Positions 45,776 to 59,203 of a stretch of DNA of 64,000 bases are shown here, in pieces. A program made the position numbers and the translations under genes. The DNA comes from Enterobacteriaceae bacterium 89 (lineage in GTDB: Bacteria; Pseudomonadota; Gammaproteobacteria; Enterobacterales; Enterobacteriaceae). Below the pieces are notes generated by a model. The model was not told the DNA's origin and searched no databases. It saw only the letters and a program-made list of their open reading frames with translations. The stretch's first letter is position 1. Each line of letters starts with the position of its first letter. The stretch is taken from the NCBI GenBank assembly GCA_014156375.1, contig RQJH01000003.1, forward strand, positions 1,364,001 to 1,428,000, read 5' to 3'.

Positions 45776-47095
45776 ATGAACAATGTTCTGGGATTTTTAG
45801 AAGCAAAACTGATGCCTCTGGCTGCTAAAGCCGCGCAGCAGCGTCACCTGTGCGCCATTCGTGGTGCCTATGTTTCATTCATGCCGTTTATTATTGTCGG
45901 CTCGATCCTGCTGGTCATTTCCTCCTTCCCGAACCAGGGGTATCAGCAGTTTATGTCTCACACCTTTGGTGACAGCTGGAGCAGCATCGTCGAGATCCCG
46001 TTCAGCGCGGTGTTCTCGACCATGTCGATTTTCATCAGCTTCCTGGTCGCCTACCGCCTGGCCGAGCACTATAAAGAAGACCGCATCTCCTGCGGGATCC
46101 TGGCGCTGGTTTGCTTCCTGATCCTCACGCCGTTCATCAAAGTAGCGGAAAACGGCGGCATCACCGTGATGCCCGTGGAGTGGATTGGCACCAAAGGCCT
46201 GTTCGTGGCGATGATCGGTTCGCTGCTGTGGACGGAGCTGTTCTGCTGGCTGAAGCGCAAGAAGCTGGTGATCAAAATGCCGGAAGGCGTGCCGCCTGCG
46301 GTGCAGGAATCCTTCGCCGCACTGATCCCGGCGTTGCTGGTGATGATTCTGGTGCTGGTTATCCGCATCGGCTTTGAAAATACCCACTATCGCACCATCC
46401 ACCAGTTTATTTATGAAGTGGTCGCCACGCCGGTTCGCCACTACGGCACCTCTTACTTCGGCGCGCTGATGACGGTATTCAGCATCACCATTCTGTGGTC
46501 GGTGGGGATTAACTCCGGTTCGATGATCAACGGCATCATTCGTCCACTGTGGATGGAAAACCAGACCGACAACATCGCCGCCATTCAGGCTGGCGTCACC
46601 CCGCCGCACATTATTACCGAACAGTTCTTCGACATGATCTGGATGGGCGGCGCGGGTGCCACCCTGTCGCTGGTGATTGCGATGCTGATATTTGCCCGCA
46701 GTAAAAACATGCGAGAAGTGGCGCGTCTGGGCGCAGGGGCTTCCATCTTTAACATCAACGAGCCGGTGCTGTTCGGCCTGCCGGTGATCATGAACCCCAT
46801 CATGCTGATCCCGTTCAACCTCGTGCCGCTTGTGCTGGTCACCGTGCAGTACGCGGCGATGAAAATTGGCGCCGTTGCCGTCACCACCGGGGTGTTTATC
46901 CCGTGGACGCTGCCACCGGTGCTGAGCGGGTTTATCGTGACCGGGCATCTTTCCGGCAGCCTGATGCAAATCCTCAACCTGCTGATCGGGGCAATGCTGT
47001 ACCTGCCGTTTATGCGCATCCTCGACAAGCAGTATCGGGCCGCAGAAATCATCAGCGAAAATGAAAACAGCCAGCTGGCAAAACAGGAGTCGTAA
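45776..47095 (+). CDS. PTS EIIC component, cellobiose/lactose superfamily
   Basis: This 439-residue inner-membrane EIIC has the conserved N-I-N-E-P-V-L-F-G-L-P motif and about ten hydrophobic segments. EIIC proteins of this group import beta-linked or amino sugars while EIIB phosphorylates them. No EIIA or EIIB gene is adjacent, so these must come from elsewhere. It begins an operon with a glycosylasparaginase and an aminopeptidase, separated by only two bases, so a glycosylated amino acid or peptide is the likely cargo (inference). Confidence 0.87.
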   Translation: MNNVLGFLEAKLMPLAAKAAQQRHLCAIRGAYVSFMPFIIVGSILLVISSFPNQGYQQFMSHTFGDSWSSIVEIPFSAVFSTMSIFISFLVAYRLAEHYKEDRISCGILALVCFLILTPFIKVAENGGITVMPVEWIGTKGLFVAMIGSLLWTELFCWLKRKKLVIKMPEGVPPAVQESFAALIPALLVMILVLVIRIGFENTHYRTIHQFIYEVVATPVRHYGTSYFGALMTVFSITILWSVGINSGSMINGIIRPLWMENQTDNIAAIQAGVTPPHIITEQFFDMIWMGGAGATLSLVIAMLIFARSKNMREVARLGAGASIFNINEPVLFGLPVIMNPIMLIPFNLVPLVLVTVQYAAMKIGAVAVTTGVFIPWTLPPVLSGFIVTGHLSGSLMQILNLLIGAMLYLPFMRILDKQYRAAEIISENENSQLAKQES

Positions 47096-47097
47096 CG

Positions 47098-48051
47098 ATG
47101 TGGGGAATTATTGCAACCTGGCGAATGGCGCTGGAAGGGGTATCTGAGTCCGCGCCTCAGCTTGCCGCAGGGAGTGCGGCATCCACCGCCGTGGTGGATG
47201 CTGTTGCCGCAGTGGAAGACTTTCCGTTCTATAAATCCGTCGGCTACGGCGGCCTGCCAACGGAGAATGGCGAAGTGGAGCTGGATGCCGCCTTTATGGA
47301 CGGCGACACCCTGGCGTTTGGTGCCGTCGGCAATCTTATCGATATCGCCAACCCGGTGCGGGTTGCCCAGGCGCTGAGCCGCCAGCGCTATAACTCGCTG
47401 CTGGTCGGCCAGGGCGCGCGCGAATGGGCGCTTGAACAGGGTTTCAGCGATAAAGCCATGCTGACCGAACGCGCCATGCAGCACTATCGCAAACGCTGCC
47501 GGGAAACGCTGGACAAAGGCCTCAGCCCGTACGACGGGCACGACACCGTGGGGATTATTGGCCTCGATAAACAAGGTTCGATGAGCGTAGCCACGTCCAC
47601 CAGCGGTCTGTTTATGAAAAAACGCGGCCGCATTGGCGATTCCCCCATTATGGGCTCCGGTTTTTATTGCGACAGCGAAACCGGTGCCGCCACCGCGACC
47701 GGCGTGGGTGAAGACCTGATGAAAGGCTGCACCAGCTACGAAATCGTCCGCCGGATGGCTGGCGGAATGACCCCGCAGCAGGCAGCCGATTCCGTAGTGT
47801 TCGAGCTGGAAGACAAGCTGATGTCCCGCTTCGGGCGCGTCGGCGACCTGTCGGTGGTCTGCATGAACCGTCACGGCGAATTTGGCGCAGCCACCAATAT
47901 CAAAACTTTTACCTTCGTGGTCGCAACTGAAAAACAACCACTGACCGTTTATCTGGCAGAGCGCCACCGTGAGCAAACGTGCTACCAGCCAGTGGACGAA
48001 GCGTGGATGCAGGCCTACGCCGCGCGCATTCGCGCCCCGATTGAGGAGTAA
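47098..48051 (+). CDS. Glycosylasparaginase-family Ntn hydrolase
   Basis: This 317-residue protein matches N4-(beta-N-acetylglucosaminyl)-L-asparaginase (aspartylglucosaminidase). The predicted autocatalytic site is H-D-T-V-G with Thr150 as the new N-terminal nucleophile. T-S-T-S-G-L-F-M-K-K-R-G-R-I-G-D-S-P-I and G-A-A-T-A-T-G-V-G-E-D-L-M follow, as in the family. It should self-cleave into alpha and beta chains and hydrolyse a glycosyl-asparagine, giving aspartate and a glycosylamine. No signal peptide is seen, so it acts in the cytoplasm on imported substrate. It is translationally linked to the EIIC and M17 genes. Confidence 0.88.
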   Translation: MWGIIATWRMALEGVSESAPQLAAGSAASTAVVDAVAAVEDFPFYKSVGYGGLPTENGEVELDAAFMDGDTLAFGAVGNLIDIANPVRVAQALSRQRYNSLLVGQGAREWALEQGFSDKAMLTERAMQHYRKRCRETLDKGLSPYDGHDTVGIIGLDKQGSMSVATSTSGLFMKKRGRIGDSPIMGSGFYCDSETGAATATGVGEDLMKGCTSYEIVRRMAGGMTPQQAADSVVFELEDKLMSRFGRVGDLSVVCMNRHGEFGAATNIKTFTFVVATEKQPLTVYLAERHREQTCYQPVDEAWMQAYAARIRAPIEE

Positions 48052-48053
48052 AA

Positions 48054-49484
48054 ATGGAATACCGTTTAATTACCCAGGCAGGCGAAGTGCCGCACAGCAG
48101 TCATCTGATTAGCTGGCCCGGCAGCCCTTTGCTGGCTGAACTTGACGTTCCCGTGCTGGCTGAAATGGCAAAATCAAAGGAGCTGGCAGACAGCCAGTTT
48201 GCCTGCGCGCCTTTTGCTCGGATCACCCTCATCCCGCAGGACAGCTGGCAGGAAGCCGATGGCTTACTGGCAAATCTTCGCGCGCTGCTGAAAACAGCCA
48301 CCAGTAAAACTCTGCTGCTGGATGTCACCGCGCTGGAAAATGAAACCGTCCGCAGCAGCGTCTTACGCTGGCTGTTCAATCTGGATCATTCGCTGGAGGA
48401 TTTGGGGCTTAAAAGCGCCGAAAAACCGTCCCGTCGGGTGAAAACGCTGGTCGGCTTTTGCAACCCGTCGCAGCAGAAAAAAATGCAGGAGGCATTCCAT
48501 CAGCAGCACGCCGTGGCGCTGGGCATGATTGCCGCGCGTCGTCTTGCGGATATTCCTTCCGAAACCTGCACGCCGCAGTTTGTGGTGGAAGAGGCGCAGC
48601 GCCTTTGTGTGGAATACCCGACGCTGCGCTGCGAGATTCTGGATGAGCACGAAATTCAGGAACAGGGCCTGGGACTGCTGCACGCCGTCGGCAAAGGCTC
48701 ATCGCGCCCTCCCCGTCTGCTGGCCATTCATTATTCCGGTGCGGACAGCGGTCCGGTACGTGCATACGTTGGAAAAGGCATCACCTTTGATACCGGTGGC
48801 CTGTGGCTGAAAGAAGGCGCAGGCATGTACACCATGAAATATGACATGTGCGGCGCGGCCAATGTACTTGGCCTGATGCTCAGCATCGCGGAGCTGGGAC
48901 TGCCGGTGCGCGCGATGGGCGTGCTGGCGCTGGCAGAAAACGCCATTGGCCCGGATGCGATGCAGCCCGGCAGCGTCGCCCGCGCCTGCAACGGGATGAC
49001 GGTGGAAATCAATAATACCGATGCCGAAGGCCGCCTGGTGCTGGCGGATGCTATCGCCTGGGCCAGCCAGCGCAACAACAATACCCGTTTCATTATTGAT
49101 TTAGCCACGCTGACCGGAGCGGTGGTCAAAGCGCTGGGCTATGAGCTGAGCGGGTTGATGACTCAGGATGAGCCGCTCCGCGAACGTCTGACGCAGGCGG
49201 GCAAAATCAGTGGTGATGAAGTGTGGTCGCTGCCGCTGGATAACAGGCTGAAGAAACAGACCGAAAGCGCGATAGCGGATTTGTGCAACACGCCTACCAA
49301 CAATGCGGCGATTAGCGCCTCAGCGGCGTGGCTGCTGCATCATTTCTGCCCGCCGGAGATTCCGTGGGCACATCTGGACGTCAGCGGCACGGCGCTATGG
49401 CGCGAAGGCGGACGCAGCGTGGCCTCCGGGCGGCCGATTCCGCTATTGATTGAGCATTTGATGAGTGATTTGTCGCGAGATTAA
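48054..49484 (+). CDS. M17 leucyl-aminopeptidase-family protein
   Basis: This 476-residue metallopeptidase has the M17 signature N-T-D-A-E-G-R-L-V-L and the metal-binding block G-K-G-I-T-F-D-T-G-G with M-K-Y-D-M-C-G-A-A. It removes N-terminal amino acids from peptides and is cytoplasmic. It starts two bases after the glycosylasparaginase stop, so the two probably trim glycopeptides together. It is separate from the housekeeping pepA and pepB. Confidence 0.88.
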   Translation: MEYRLITQAGEVPHSSHLISWPGSPLLAELDVPVLAEMAKSKELADSQFACAPFARITLIPQDSWQEADGLLANLRALLKTATSKTLLLDVTALENETVRSSVLRWLFNLDHSLEDLGLKSAEKPSRRVKTLVGFCNPSQQKKMQEAFHQQHAVALGMIAARRLADIPSETCTPQFVVEEAQRLCVEYPTLRCEILDEHEIQEQGLGLLHAVGKGSSRPPRLLAIHYSGADSGPVRAYVGKGITFDTGGLWLKEGAGMYTMKYDMCGAANVLGLMLSIAELGLPVRAMGVLALAENAIGPDAMQPGSVARACNGMTVEINNTDAEGRLVLADAIAWASQRNNNTRFIIDLATLTGAVVKALGYELSGLMTQDEPLRERLTQAGKISGDEVWSLPLDNRLKKQTESAIADLCNTPTNNAAISASAAWLLHHFCPPEIPWAHLDVSGTALWREGGRSVASGRPIPLLIEHLMSDLSRD

Positions 49485-49493
49485 CCCTTGTTG

Positions 49494-49638
49494 ACCCTCT
49501 CCCCGGCCCTCTCCCCGGCCCTCTCCCTAAGGGAGAGGGAGAAAAACGAGCACATTTCCCATTTGGGAAGAGGGAGAAAGCGAGCACAGGTCAGTCCCCT
49601 CGCCCCTTTGGGGAGAGGGTTAGGGAGAGGGGAAAACT
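49494..49638. repeat. CCCTCTCC-rich intergenic repeat with hairpins
   Basis: Three tandem copies of a 12-base CCCTCTCCCCGG-like unit (from 49494) are followed by inverted GGGAGAGGG units at about 49531, 49569 and 49612. Several can fold into stems, such as CCCTCTCCCTAAGGGAGAGG. It fills the gap between the convergent aminopeptidase and hda genes and may act as a bidirectional terminator. Similar repeats occur between genes in many enterobacteria. Confidence 0.7.
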
Positions 49639-50338
49639 AAAGCTTCAGAATTTCTTTAACGAATGGAATCGTCAGCTTGCGCTGGGCGGTAATCGAAGCG
49701 TGATCGAGCTGATCCAGAGTCATAAACAGCGTACGCATTTCCCGGTCGAGGCGCTTCATCAGGAAGCGGCAGACGTCTTCCGGCATTTCAAAACCACGCA
49801 TTTTCGCCCGCAGCTGTAGCGCCTGCAGTTTGTCTTCATCGGACAGCGGCTGCAGTTTGTAGATTTGTCCCCAGTCCAGACGTGAGGCCAGATCCGGCAG
49901 GCCAAGATGCAGCTGACGCGGCGGGCGATCGCCGGTGATCAGCAGCCGCGTTTTTCCGGATTCCAGAATGCGGTTGTACAGATTGAAGATCGCCATTTCC
50001 CACGGTTCGTCACCGGCCACGCACTCGATATTATCGATACAGACCAGCGCCAGATGTTCCATCCCTTCCAGCACTTCCGGCACAAACCAGGTACGTTTAT
50101 CCAGCGGTACATAGCCAACGGCGTCGCCGCGCTGGGAGAGTTCCGCACAGGCAGCGTGCAGCAGATGGCTGCGGCCAGCGCCTTCGCGCGACCAGAGATA
50201 GATATATCCGCTGTGATCCTGACGCAGCATGGTTTGCACGGCAGCAAGTAAAGAAGGGTTATCACCCGGCCAAAAACTTGCGAAAGTTTCATCATCGGGC
50301 AGATAGAGTGGCAGAGAGAGCTGAGCCGGAGCGTTCAG
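49637..50338 (-). CDS. hda: DnaA inactivator Hda (CTG start)
   Basis: This 233-residue AAA+ protein works with the sliding clamp to make DnaA hydrolyse ATP after initiation. The clamp-binding motif Q-L-S-L-P-L lies at the N terminus only if translation starts at the CTG at 50336-50338, preceded by TGAGG. The E. coli gene also starts at CTG and gives 233 residues. The first in-frame ATG (50239) would remove the clamp motif and is rejected. The rest ([13 protein letters not shown], Walker-type, and L-V-C-I-D-N-I-E) matches E. coli Hda. Confidence 0.93.
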   Translation of the reverse strand: MNAPAQLSLPLYLPDDETFASFWPGDNPSLLAAVQTMLRQDHSGYIYLWSREGAGRSHLLHAACAELSQRGDAVGYVPLDKRTWFVPEVLEGMEHLALVCIDNIECVAGDEPWEMAIFNLYNRILESGKTRLLITGDRPPRQLHLGLPDLASRLDWGQIYKLQPLSDEDKLQALQLRAKMRGFEMPEDVCRFLMKRLDREMRTLFMTLDQLDHASITAQRKLTIPFVKEILKL

Positions 50339-50402
50339 GGTGACCTCATCATGGGACTACTAAAAAACGCAGTGAGTGTAACACAAAAGGTTGTGGGGAG
50401 AG

Positions 50403-50428
50403 AACCGGGCGGCGAGTCCCGCCCGGTC
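50403..50428 (-). terminator. Intrinsic terminator of uraA
   Basis: ACCGGGCGG (50404-50412) pairs with CCGCCCGGT around a short loop, between uraA and hda. A further T-poor stretch follows on the minus strand, so efficiency is uncertain. Confidence 0.6.
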
Positions 50429-50434
50429 GGTCAA

Positions 50435-51724
50435 TCAATGCGCAGACGTTTCGCTGTCTTCCGCATCCAAAACTTCTTCTTCCGGACGCAGGACGCTGAT
50501 CAGTTTGAAGATCAGGCTCAGGGCGATACCCACGATAGTCGCCAGCGCCATGCCTTTCAGCTCAGCCGCGCCGATATGCACCTTCGCGCCGCTCACGCCG
50601 ATGATCAGAATAACGGAGGTCAGGATCAGGTTCTGCGCTTTGCTGTAATCCACTTTGGATTCGATCAGCACGCGAATACCGGATGCGCCGATCACTCCGT
50701 ACAGCAGCAGAGAAACACCGCCCATCACCGGCACCGGGATAATCTGGATCGCCGCCGCCAGTTTGCCGACGCAGGAAAGCAGGATCGCGATAATCGCTGC
50801 GCCGCCAATCACCCAGGTACTGTAAACGCGGGTAATGGCCATCACGCCAATGTTTTCACCGTAGGTGGTGTTCGGGGTGGAGCCGAAGAAACCGGAAATC
50901 ACCGTCGACAGACCGTTAGCAAACATGGAGCGATGCAGGCCAGGATCTTTGATAAGGTCTTTCTTGACGATATTCGCCGTCACCACCAGGTGCCCGACGT
51001 GCTCGGCAATCACCACCAGCGCCGCAGGCAGAATGGTGAAAATCGCAAACCATTCGAAGCGCGGGGTGTAGAAGGTTGGCAGCGCAAACCAGTGTGCCTG
51101 AGCGATAGCGTTGGTATCAACCATCCCCATGGAGAACGACAGGCCGTACCCGACCAGCACGCCGATCAGGATCGGGATAATCGCCAGGAAGCCACGGAAC
51201 AGCACGGAGCCAAACACGGTCACCGCCAGCGTCACCATCGAAACGATGATCACTTTGGTGTCCACGCTCTGACCGTCGGCTGGCAGCAGACCGGCCATGT
51301 TCGCCGCAACGCCCGCCAGCTCAAGACCGATAACCGCAACGATTGCGCCCATCGCCGCCGGTGGGAACATCACGTCCAGCCAGCCGGTTCCGGCTTTTTT
51401 CACAATGAAGGAGACCAGACAGAACAGCACGCCGCACATAATAAAGCCGCCCAGCGCCACTTCATAACCCAGCGGCAGCAGCAGCAGCACCGGGGAGATA
51501 AACGCGAAGCTGGAGCCCAGATACGCCGGGATTTTACCTTTGCATATGAACAGATACAGCAGCGTGCCGATGCCGTTAAACAGCAGGACCGTTGCCGGGT
51601 TAATATGAAAAAGTACAGGCACCAGCACGGTTGCACCAAACATGGCGAACAGATGCTGCAAACTAAGCGGGATGGTCTGTAAAAGCGGTGGTCTTTCGCT
51701 AACCCCGATAGCACGGCGCGTCAT
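50435..51724 (-). CDS. uraA: Uracil-H+ symporter UraA
   Basis: This 429-residue nucleobase-ascorbate transporter family protein has 14 transmembrane segments and matches E. coli UraA in sequence and length. The start at 51724 gives M-T-R-R-A-I-G-V-S. It follows upp on the same strand after an intervening hairpin, the standard upp-uraA operon for uracil salvage. Confidence 0.96.
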   Translation of the reverse strand: MTRRAIGVSERPPLLQTIPLSLQHLFAMFGATVLVPVLFHINPATVLLFNGIGTLLYLFICKGKIPAYLGSSFAFISPVLLLLPLGYEVALGGFIMCGVLFCLVSFIVKKAGTGWLDVMFPPAAMGAIVAVIGLELAGVAANMAGLLPADGQSVDTKVIIVSMVTLAVTVFGSVLFRGFLAIIPILIGVLVGYGLSFSMGMVDTNAIAQAHWFALPTFYTPRFEWFAIFTILPAALVVIAEHVGHLVVTANIVKKDLIKDPGLHRSMFANGLSTVISGFFGSTPNTTYGENIGVMAITRVYSTWVIGGAAIIAILLSCVGKLAAAIQIIPVPVMGGVSLLLYGVIGASGIRVLIESKVDYSKAQNLILTSVILIIGVSGAKVHIGAAELKGMALATIVGIALSLIFKLISVLRPEEEVLDAEDSETSAH

Positions 51725-51765
51725 AGTGTTTTCCTTATTAGATTGTCGTTGTGTTATAGCCAAAA

Positions 51766-51797
51766 AAAAGCCGACTCTTCAAAGTCGGCTCTTTTTA
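51766..51797 (-). terminator. Hairpin between upp and uraA
   Basis: AGCCGACT and AGTCGGCT pair around a short loop (51769-51790), followed on the minus strand by a long T run. It likely terminates part of the upp transcripts, lowering uraA expression. Confidence 0.8.
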
Positions 51798-51806
51798 ATA
51801 AATCAC

Positions 51807-52433
51807 TTATTTGGTACCAAAAATCTTGTCGCCGGCGTCGCCGAGGCCCGGAATGATGTATCCGTGCTCATTGAGACCTTGATCGATGGAGGCGGTGTAG
51901 AGCTCTACGTCCGGGTGCGCTTTTTCCAGCGCGGCGATACCTTCCGGTGCCGCAACCAGCACCAGCACTTTGATGCTGGAGCAGCCTGCGTTTTTCAGCA
52001 GGTCGATGGTGGCGATCATCGAGCCGCCGGTTGCCAGCATTGGGTCAACCACCAGCGCCATACGCTCGTCGATGTTGGAGACCAGCTTCTGGAAATACGG
52101 CACTGGCTCAAGGGTTTCTTCGTTACGGTAGATACCGACCACGGAGATACGTGCGCTAGGAACGTGTTCCAGAACGCCTTCCATCATGCCCAGACCTGCG
52201 CGCAGGATTGGCACAACGGTGATTTTCTTACCCTTGATCTGTTCAACCTGAACCGGACCGTTCCAGCCTTCGATGGTGACCGTTTCGGTCGCGAGGTCGG
52301 AGGTCGCTTCATAAGTCAGTAAGCTGCCAACCTCTGAGGCGAGTTCACGGAAGCGTTTGGTGCTGATGTCATGCTCACGCATCAGGCCCAGCTTGTGTTT
52401 GACGAGTGGGTGTTTCACTTCCACAATCTTCAT
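51807..52433 (-). CDS. upp: Uracil phosphoribosyltransferase Upp
   Basis: This 208-residue enzyme makes UMP from uracil and PRPP. The PRPP-binding motif [11 protein letters not shown] is intact. The start at 52433 (M-K-I-V-E-V-K-H-P) has AGAGGAGAAA upstream. It is nearly identical to E. coli Upp. Confidence 0.97.
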   Translation of the reverse strand: MKIVEVKHPLVKHKLGLMREHDISTKRFRELASEVGSLLTYEATSDLATETVTIEGWNGPVQVEQIKGKKITVVPILRAGLGMMEGVLEHVPSARISVVGIYRNEETLEPVPYFQKLVSNIDERMALVVDPMLATGGSMIATIDLLKNAGCSSIKVLVLVAAPEGIAALEKAHPDVELYTASIDQGLNEHGYIIPGLGDAGDKIFGTK

Positions 52434-52559
52434 TCTCTTTCTCCTCTGAGGGGCATCCACAAAAAAAATCGCGGGATTATACCGCTTTTTCAACGAAGCG
52501 CCATACCTGTTCTCATTGACGGGGATCAAGCAAAGTGATTAACACAATGTTACTTATTA

Positions 52560-52676
52560 TAAAATAAGGACAAAAATAAACCCCGCCGCAGCGAGGTTTT
52601 TATTTTTAATGGCCACAGAGTTGGTTATCCCGTAGGCACGATAAGCGTAGCGCATCGGGCAATCGCCACCGGGCAG
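52560..52676. repeat. Intergenic hairpins and REP unit between upp and the phospho-beta-glucosidase gene
   Basis: GATAAGCGTAGCGCATCGGG (about 52640-52659) and CGCCACCGGGC form a REP unit. A weaker CCCCGCCGCAGCGAGG hairpin with T run lies at about 52581-52605 and could terminate the leftward beta-glucoside operon. Confidence 0.6.
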
Positions 52677-54996
<2,320 letters not shown>

Positions 54997-55022
54997 CTTT
55001 TTGCTCCCCTGAAGGCCATTTC

Positions 55023-55036
55023 AGAAACCGGTTTCA
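55023..55036 (-). promoter_or_regulatory. AscG-like operator upstream of bglK
   Basis: AGAAACCGGTTTCA contains the perfect palindrome GAAACCGGTTTC (55024-55035), about 30 bp upstream of bglK. It matches the AscG box described in E. coli (TGAAACC-GGTTTCA) at 13 of 14 bases. A related half site (CCCGGTTTC) lies near 55085. A LacI/GalR-family repressor such as AscG probably controls the operon; none is encoded in the window. Confidence 0.6.
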
Positions 55037-55157
55037 GTGGAATATTGTGTGCTACTCCAATAAGCTGCAAGCATTAAAATGTACCCGGTTTCATTTTCGT
55101 GAACGGCTTCAAATTTGGTCACCTGTACACCGGGGCAGTGTAAAAAAACGTCAATAA

Positions 55158-56287
<1,130 letters not shown>

Positions 56288-56288
<1 letters not shown>

Positions 56289-56929
56289 TGAAAAACATCG
56301 TGGTGCTGATTTCTGGCAATGGAAGCAATTTGCAGGCGATTATCGACGCCTGTGAACAGAAGAAGATCAACGGCACCCTGCGGGCGGTGTTCAGCAATAA
56401 GGCCGACGCGTTCGGCCTTGAGCGCGCCCGCGAGGCTGATATCCCGGCGCACGCCCTGTCCGCCAGCCAGTTCTCCAGCCGTGAAGCATTCGACCGCGAA
56501 CTGATGCAGGAAATTGATGCCTACGCGCCCGATCTGGTGGTGCTCGCCGGCTATATGCGTATTCTCAGCCCTGAGTTTGTCGCGCACTATCAGGGCCGTC
56601 TGCTGAACATCCACCCTTCCCTGCTGCCAAAATATCCCGGCCTGAATACTCATCGTCAGGTACTGGACAACGGCGATGAAGAGCACGGCACCTCTGTGCA
56701 TTTCGTGACGGAACAACTGGACGGCGGCCCGGTGATTTTGCAGGCCAAAGTCCCCGTGTTTGCCGGAGACAGCGAAGAAGACATCACCGACCGCGTGCAG
56801 CATCAGGAGCATGCGATTTATCCGCTGGTCATCAGCTGGTTTATCGAGGGTCGCCTGGACATGCGTGACGGTGCCGCCTGGCTCGACGATGTTCAACTTC
56901 CTGCGCAGGGTTATGCTGCTGACGAATAA
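56288..56929 (+). CDS. purN: GAR transformylase PurN
   Basis: This 213-residue enzyme transfers formyl from 10-formyl-tetrahydrofolate to GAR. The catalytic N-I-H-P-S motif and D-G-G-P-V-I segment are present. It matches E. coli PurN. It is translated from the purM stop region. Confidence 0.96.
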
Positions 56930-57139
56930 TTTGTTTGCTTTGCCCGGCGGCGCTTTGCTTGCGCGGGCCTACGGTTCTGTAGGTCAGTGCAACACAGCGC
57001 CACCAGCGCCCTTCTCCAAGCCTCTAAAATCCCCACGAAAAAAAAATTGTCATACTGATCTGGCACAGTTGGACACAACGGGTCAAAGCTCGCCATAATG
57101 TTAGTGCTGTCCGCGTCAATCAACCGGAGTGTAGTAGTA
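56930..57139. other. purN-ppk intergenic region with REP-like hairpin
   Basis: A stem-rich stretch near 56940-56985 (GCCCGGCGGCGCT, then GCGCGGGC) resembles a REP unit. The ppk promoter should lie further right; no pho box is evident by eye. No gene is supported here. Confidence 0.5.
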
Positions 57140-59200
57140 ATGGGTCAGGAAAAGCTTTATATCGAAAAAGAACTCAGCTGGTTAGCCTTTAACGAGCGTG
57201 TTCTCCAGGAAGCGGCGGATAAAAGCAACCCGTTGATAGAACGCATGCGTTTTTTGGGCATTTATTCCAACAACCTTGATGAGTTCTACAAAGTACGGTT
57301 CGCTGAACTGAAACGCCGGATCATCATCAGTGAAGAGCAAGGCATCACCGCCCATTCCCGGCATCTGCTTGGCAAAATTCAGGCCCGGGTACTGAAAGAC
57401 GATCAGGAATTTGACGGCCTGTATAACGAGCTGCTGCTCGAAATGGCGCGTAACCAAATTTTCCTTATTAACGAACGCCAGCTTTCCGTTAACCAGCAGG
57501 GCTGGCTGCGCCACTATTTCAAACACTATCTGCGCCAGCACATCACGCCGATTCTGATCAACCGTGAAACCGACCTGGTACAGTTCCTGAAGGACGATTA
57601 CACCTATCTGGCGGTCGAGATTATTCGCGGTGAAGAAATTAGCTACGCGCTGCTGGAAATCCCGTCGGATAAAGTTCCGCGCTTTGTGAACCTGCCGCCG
57701 GAAACGCCGCGCCGTCGCAAGCCGATGATCCTGCTCGACAACATCCTGCGCTACTGCCTGGATGACATCTTCAAAGGCTTCTTCGATTACGATGCGCTGA
57801 ACGCCTACTCGATGAAGATGACCCGTGACGCCGAGTACGACCTGGTGCACGAGATGGAATCGAGCCTGATGGAGCTGATGTCCTCAAGCCTGAAGCAGCG
57901 TCTGACCGCCGAGCCGGTGCGTTTCGTCTATCAGCGCGACATGCCTGATGCGATGGTAGAGATGCTGCGCAAGAAATTCGCCATCACCCGCTATGACTCC
58001 ATCGTGCCGGGCGGGCGCTATCACAACTTCAAAGACTTCATCGGCTTCCCTAACGTCGGCAAAGCCAATCTGGTCAACAAACCGCTGCCGCGCCTGCGCC
58101 ACATCTGGTTTGATAAATTCCGCAACGGCTTTGACGCCATTCGCGAACGCGACGTGCTGCTCTATTACCCGTATCACACCTTTGAGCACGTGCTGGAGCT
58201 GCTGCGTCAGGCCTCGTTCGACCCAAGCGTGCTGGCTATCAAAATCAATATTTACCGCGTGGCGAAAGATTCCCGCATTATTGATTCGATGATCCACGCG
58301 GCCCACAACGGGAAAAAAGTCTCCGTGGTGGTTGAACTGCAGGCGCGATTCGATGAAGAAGCCAACATTCACTGGGCCAAGCGTCTGACGGAAGCTGGCG
58401 TTCACGTTATCTTCTCGGCGCCAGGACTGAAAATTCACGCCAAGCTGTTCCTGATCTCCCGTAAAGAGGGTGACGATGTGGTGCGCTATGCGCATATCGG
58501 TACCGGGAACTTTAACGAGAAGACCGCGCGAATTTATACCGACTACTCGCTGCTGACCGCCGATGCGCGCATCACTAACGAAGTGCGGCGGGTGTTTAAC
58601 TTTATCGAAAACCCGTATCGTCCGGTGAGTTTCGACTACCTGATGGTTTCACCGCAAAACTCCCGTCGTCTGCTGTATGACATGATCGACAAAGAGATTG
58701 CCAACGCACAGAACGGTTTGCCTTCAGGTATTACGCTAAAGCTGAACAACCTGGTCGATAAAGGACTGGTTGACCGGCTGTATGCGGCCTCGAGCTCCGG
58801 CGTGCCGGTGAATCTGCTGATCCGCGGTATGTGCTCTCTGATCCCACAGCTGGAAGGGATCAGCGATAATATTAACGTGATCAGCATTGTTGACCGCTAC
58901 CTTGAGCACGATCGGATCTATATTTTTGAAGATGGCGGCAGCAAAAAAGTGTGGCTTTCCTCCGCCGACTGGATGACGCGAAATATCGATTACCGTATAG
59001 AAGTGGCCACGCCGTTGTTGGATCCACGTCTGAAGCAGCGAGTTCTGGATATTATCGACATTCTGTTCAGCGATACCGTGAAAGCCCGTATTATCGACAA
59101 AGAACTGAGTAATCGTTATGTGCCCCGTGGCAACCGCCGCAAAGTTCGGTCACAGCTGGCGATTTACGACTACATCAAATCATTTGAGCAACCCGATTAA
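57140..59200 (+). CDS. ppk: Polyphosphate kinase Ppk
   Basis: This 686-residue membrane-associated enzyme makes long-chain polyphosphate from ATP, working through a phospho-His. The PLD-like catalytic part includes the K-I-H-A-K-L-F-L segment, whose His is autophosphorylated, and a second region around L-E-H-D-R-I-Y-I-F. The start at 57140 ([12 protein letters not shown]) matches E. coli Ppk. ppx follows after three bases. Confidence 0.97.
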   Translation: MGQEKLYIEKELSWLAFNERVLQEAADKSNPLIERMRFLGIYSNNLDEFYKVRFAELKRRIIISEEQGITAHSRHLLGKIQARVLKDDQEFDGLYNELLLEMARNQIFLINERQLSVNQQGWLRHYFKHYLRQHITPILINRETDLVQFLKDDYTYLAVEIIRGEEISYALLEIPSDKVPRFVNLPPETPRRRKPMILLDNILRYCLDDIFKGFFDYDALNAYSMKMTRDAEYDLVHEMESSLMELMSSSLKQRLTAEPVRFVYQRDMPDAMVEMLRKKFAITRYDSIVPGGRYHNFKDFIGFPNVGKANLVNKPLPRLRHIWFDKFRNGFDAIRERDVLLYYPYHTFEHVLELLRQASFDPSVLAIKINIYRVAKDSRIIDSMIHAAHNGKKVSVVVELQARFDEEANIHWAKRLTEAGVHVIFSAPGLKIHAKLFLISRKEGDDVVRYAHIGTGNFNEKTARIYTDYSLLTADARITNEVRRVFNFIENPYRPVSFDYLMVSPQNSRRLLYDMIDKEIANAQNGLPSGITLKLNNLVDKGLVDRLYAASSSGVPVNLLIRGMCSLIPQLEGISDNINVISIVDRYLEHDRIYIFEDGGSKKVWLSSADWMTRNIDYRIEVATPLLDPRLKQRVLDIIDILFSDTVKARIIDKELSNRYVPRGNRRKVRSQLAIYDYIKSFEQPD

Positions 59201-59203
59201 CCT

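Noticed and set aside
46585..47976. Minus-strand reading frame of 463 codons opposite the EIIC and glycosylasparaginase genes
   Set aside because: It spans two clearly supported plus-strand genes and has His/Gly/Ala-rich shadow composition.
49497..49640. CRISPR-like array in the CCCTCTCC repeats
   Set aside because: Units are about 12 bases with no unique spacers of regular length, and no cas genes are present.
50351..51682. Plus-strand reading frame of 443 codons opposite uraA
   Set aside because: It is a His/Gln/Arg-rich shadow of a membrane-protein gene; uraA matches its family along the full length.
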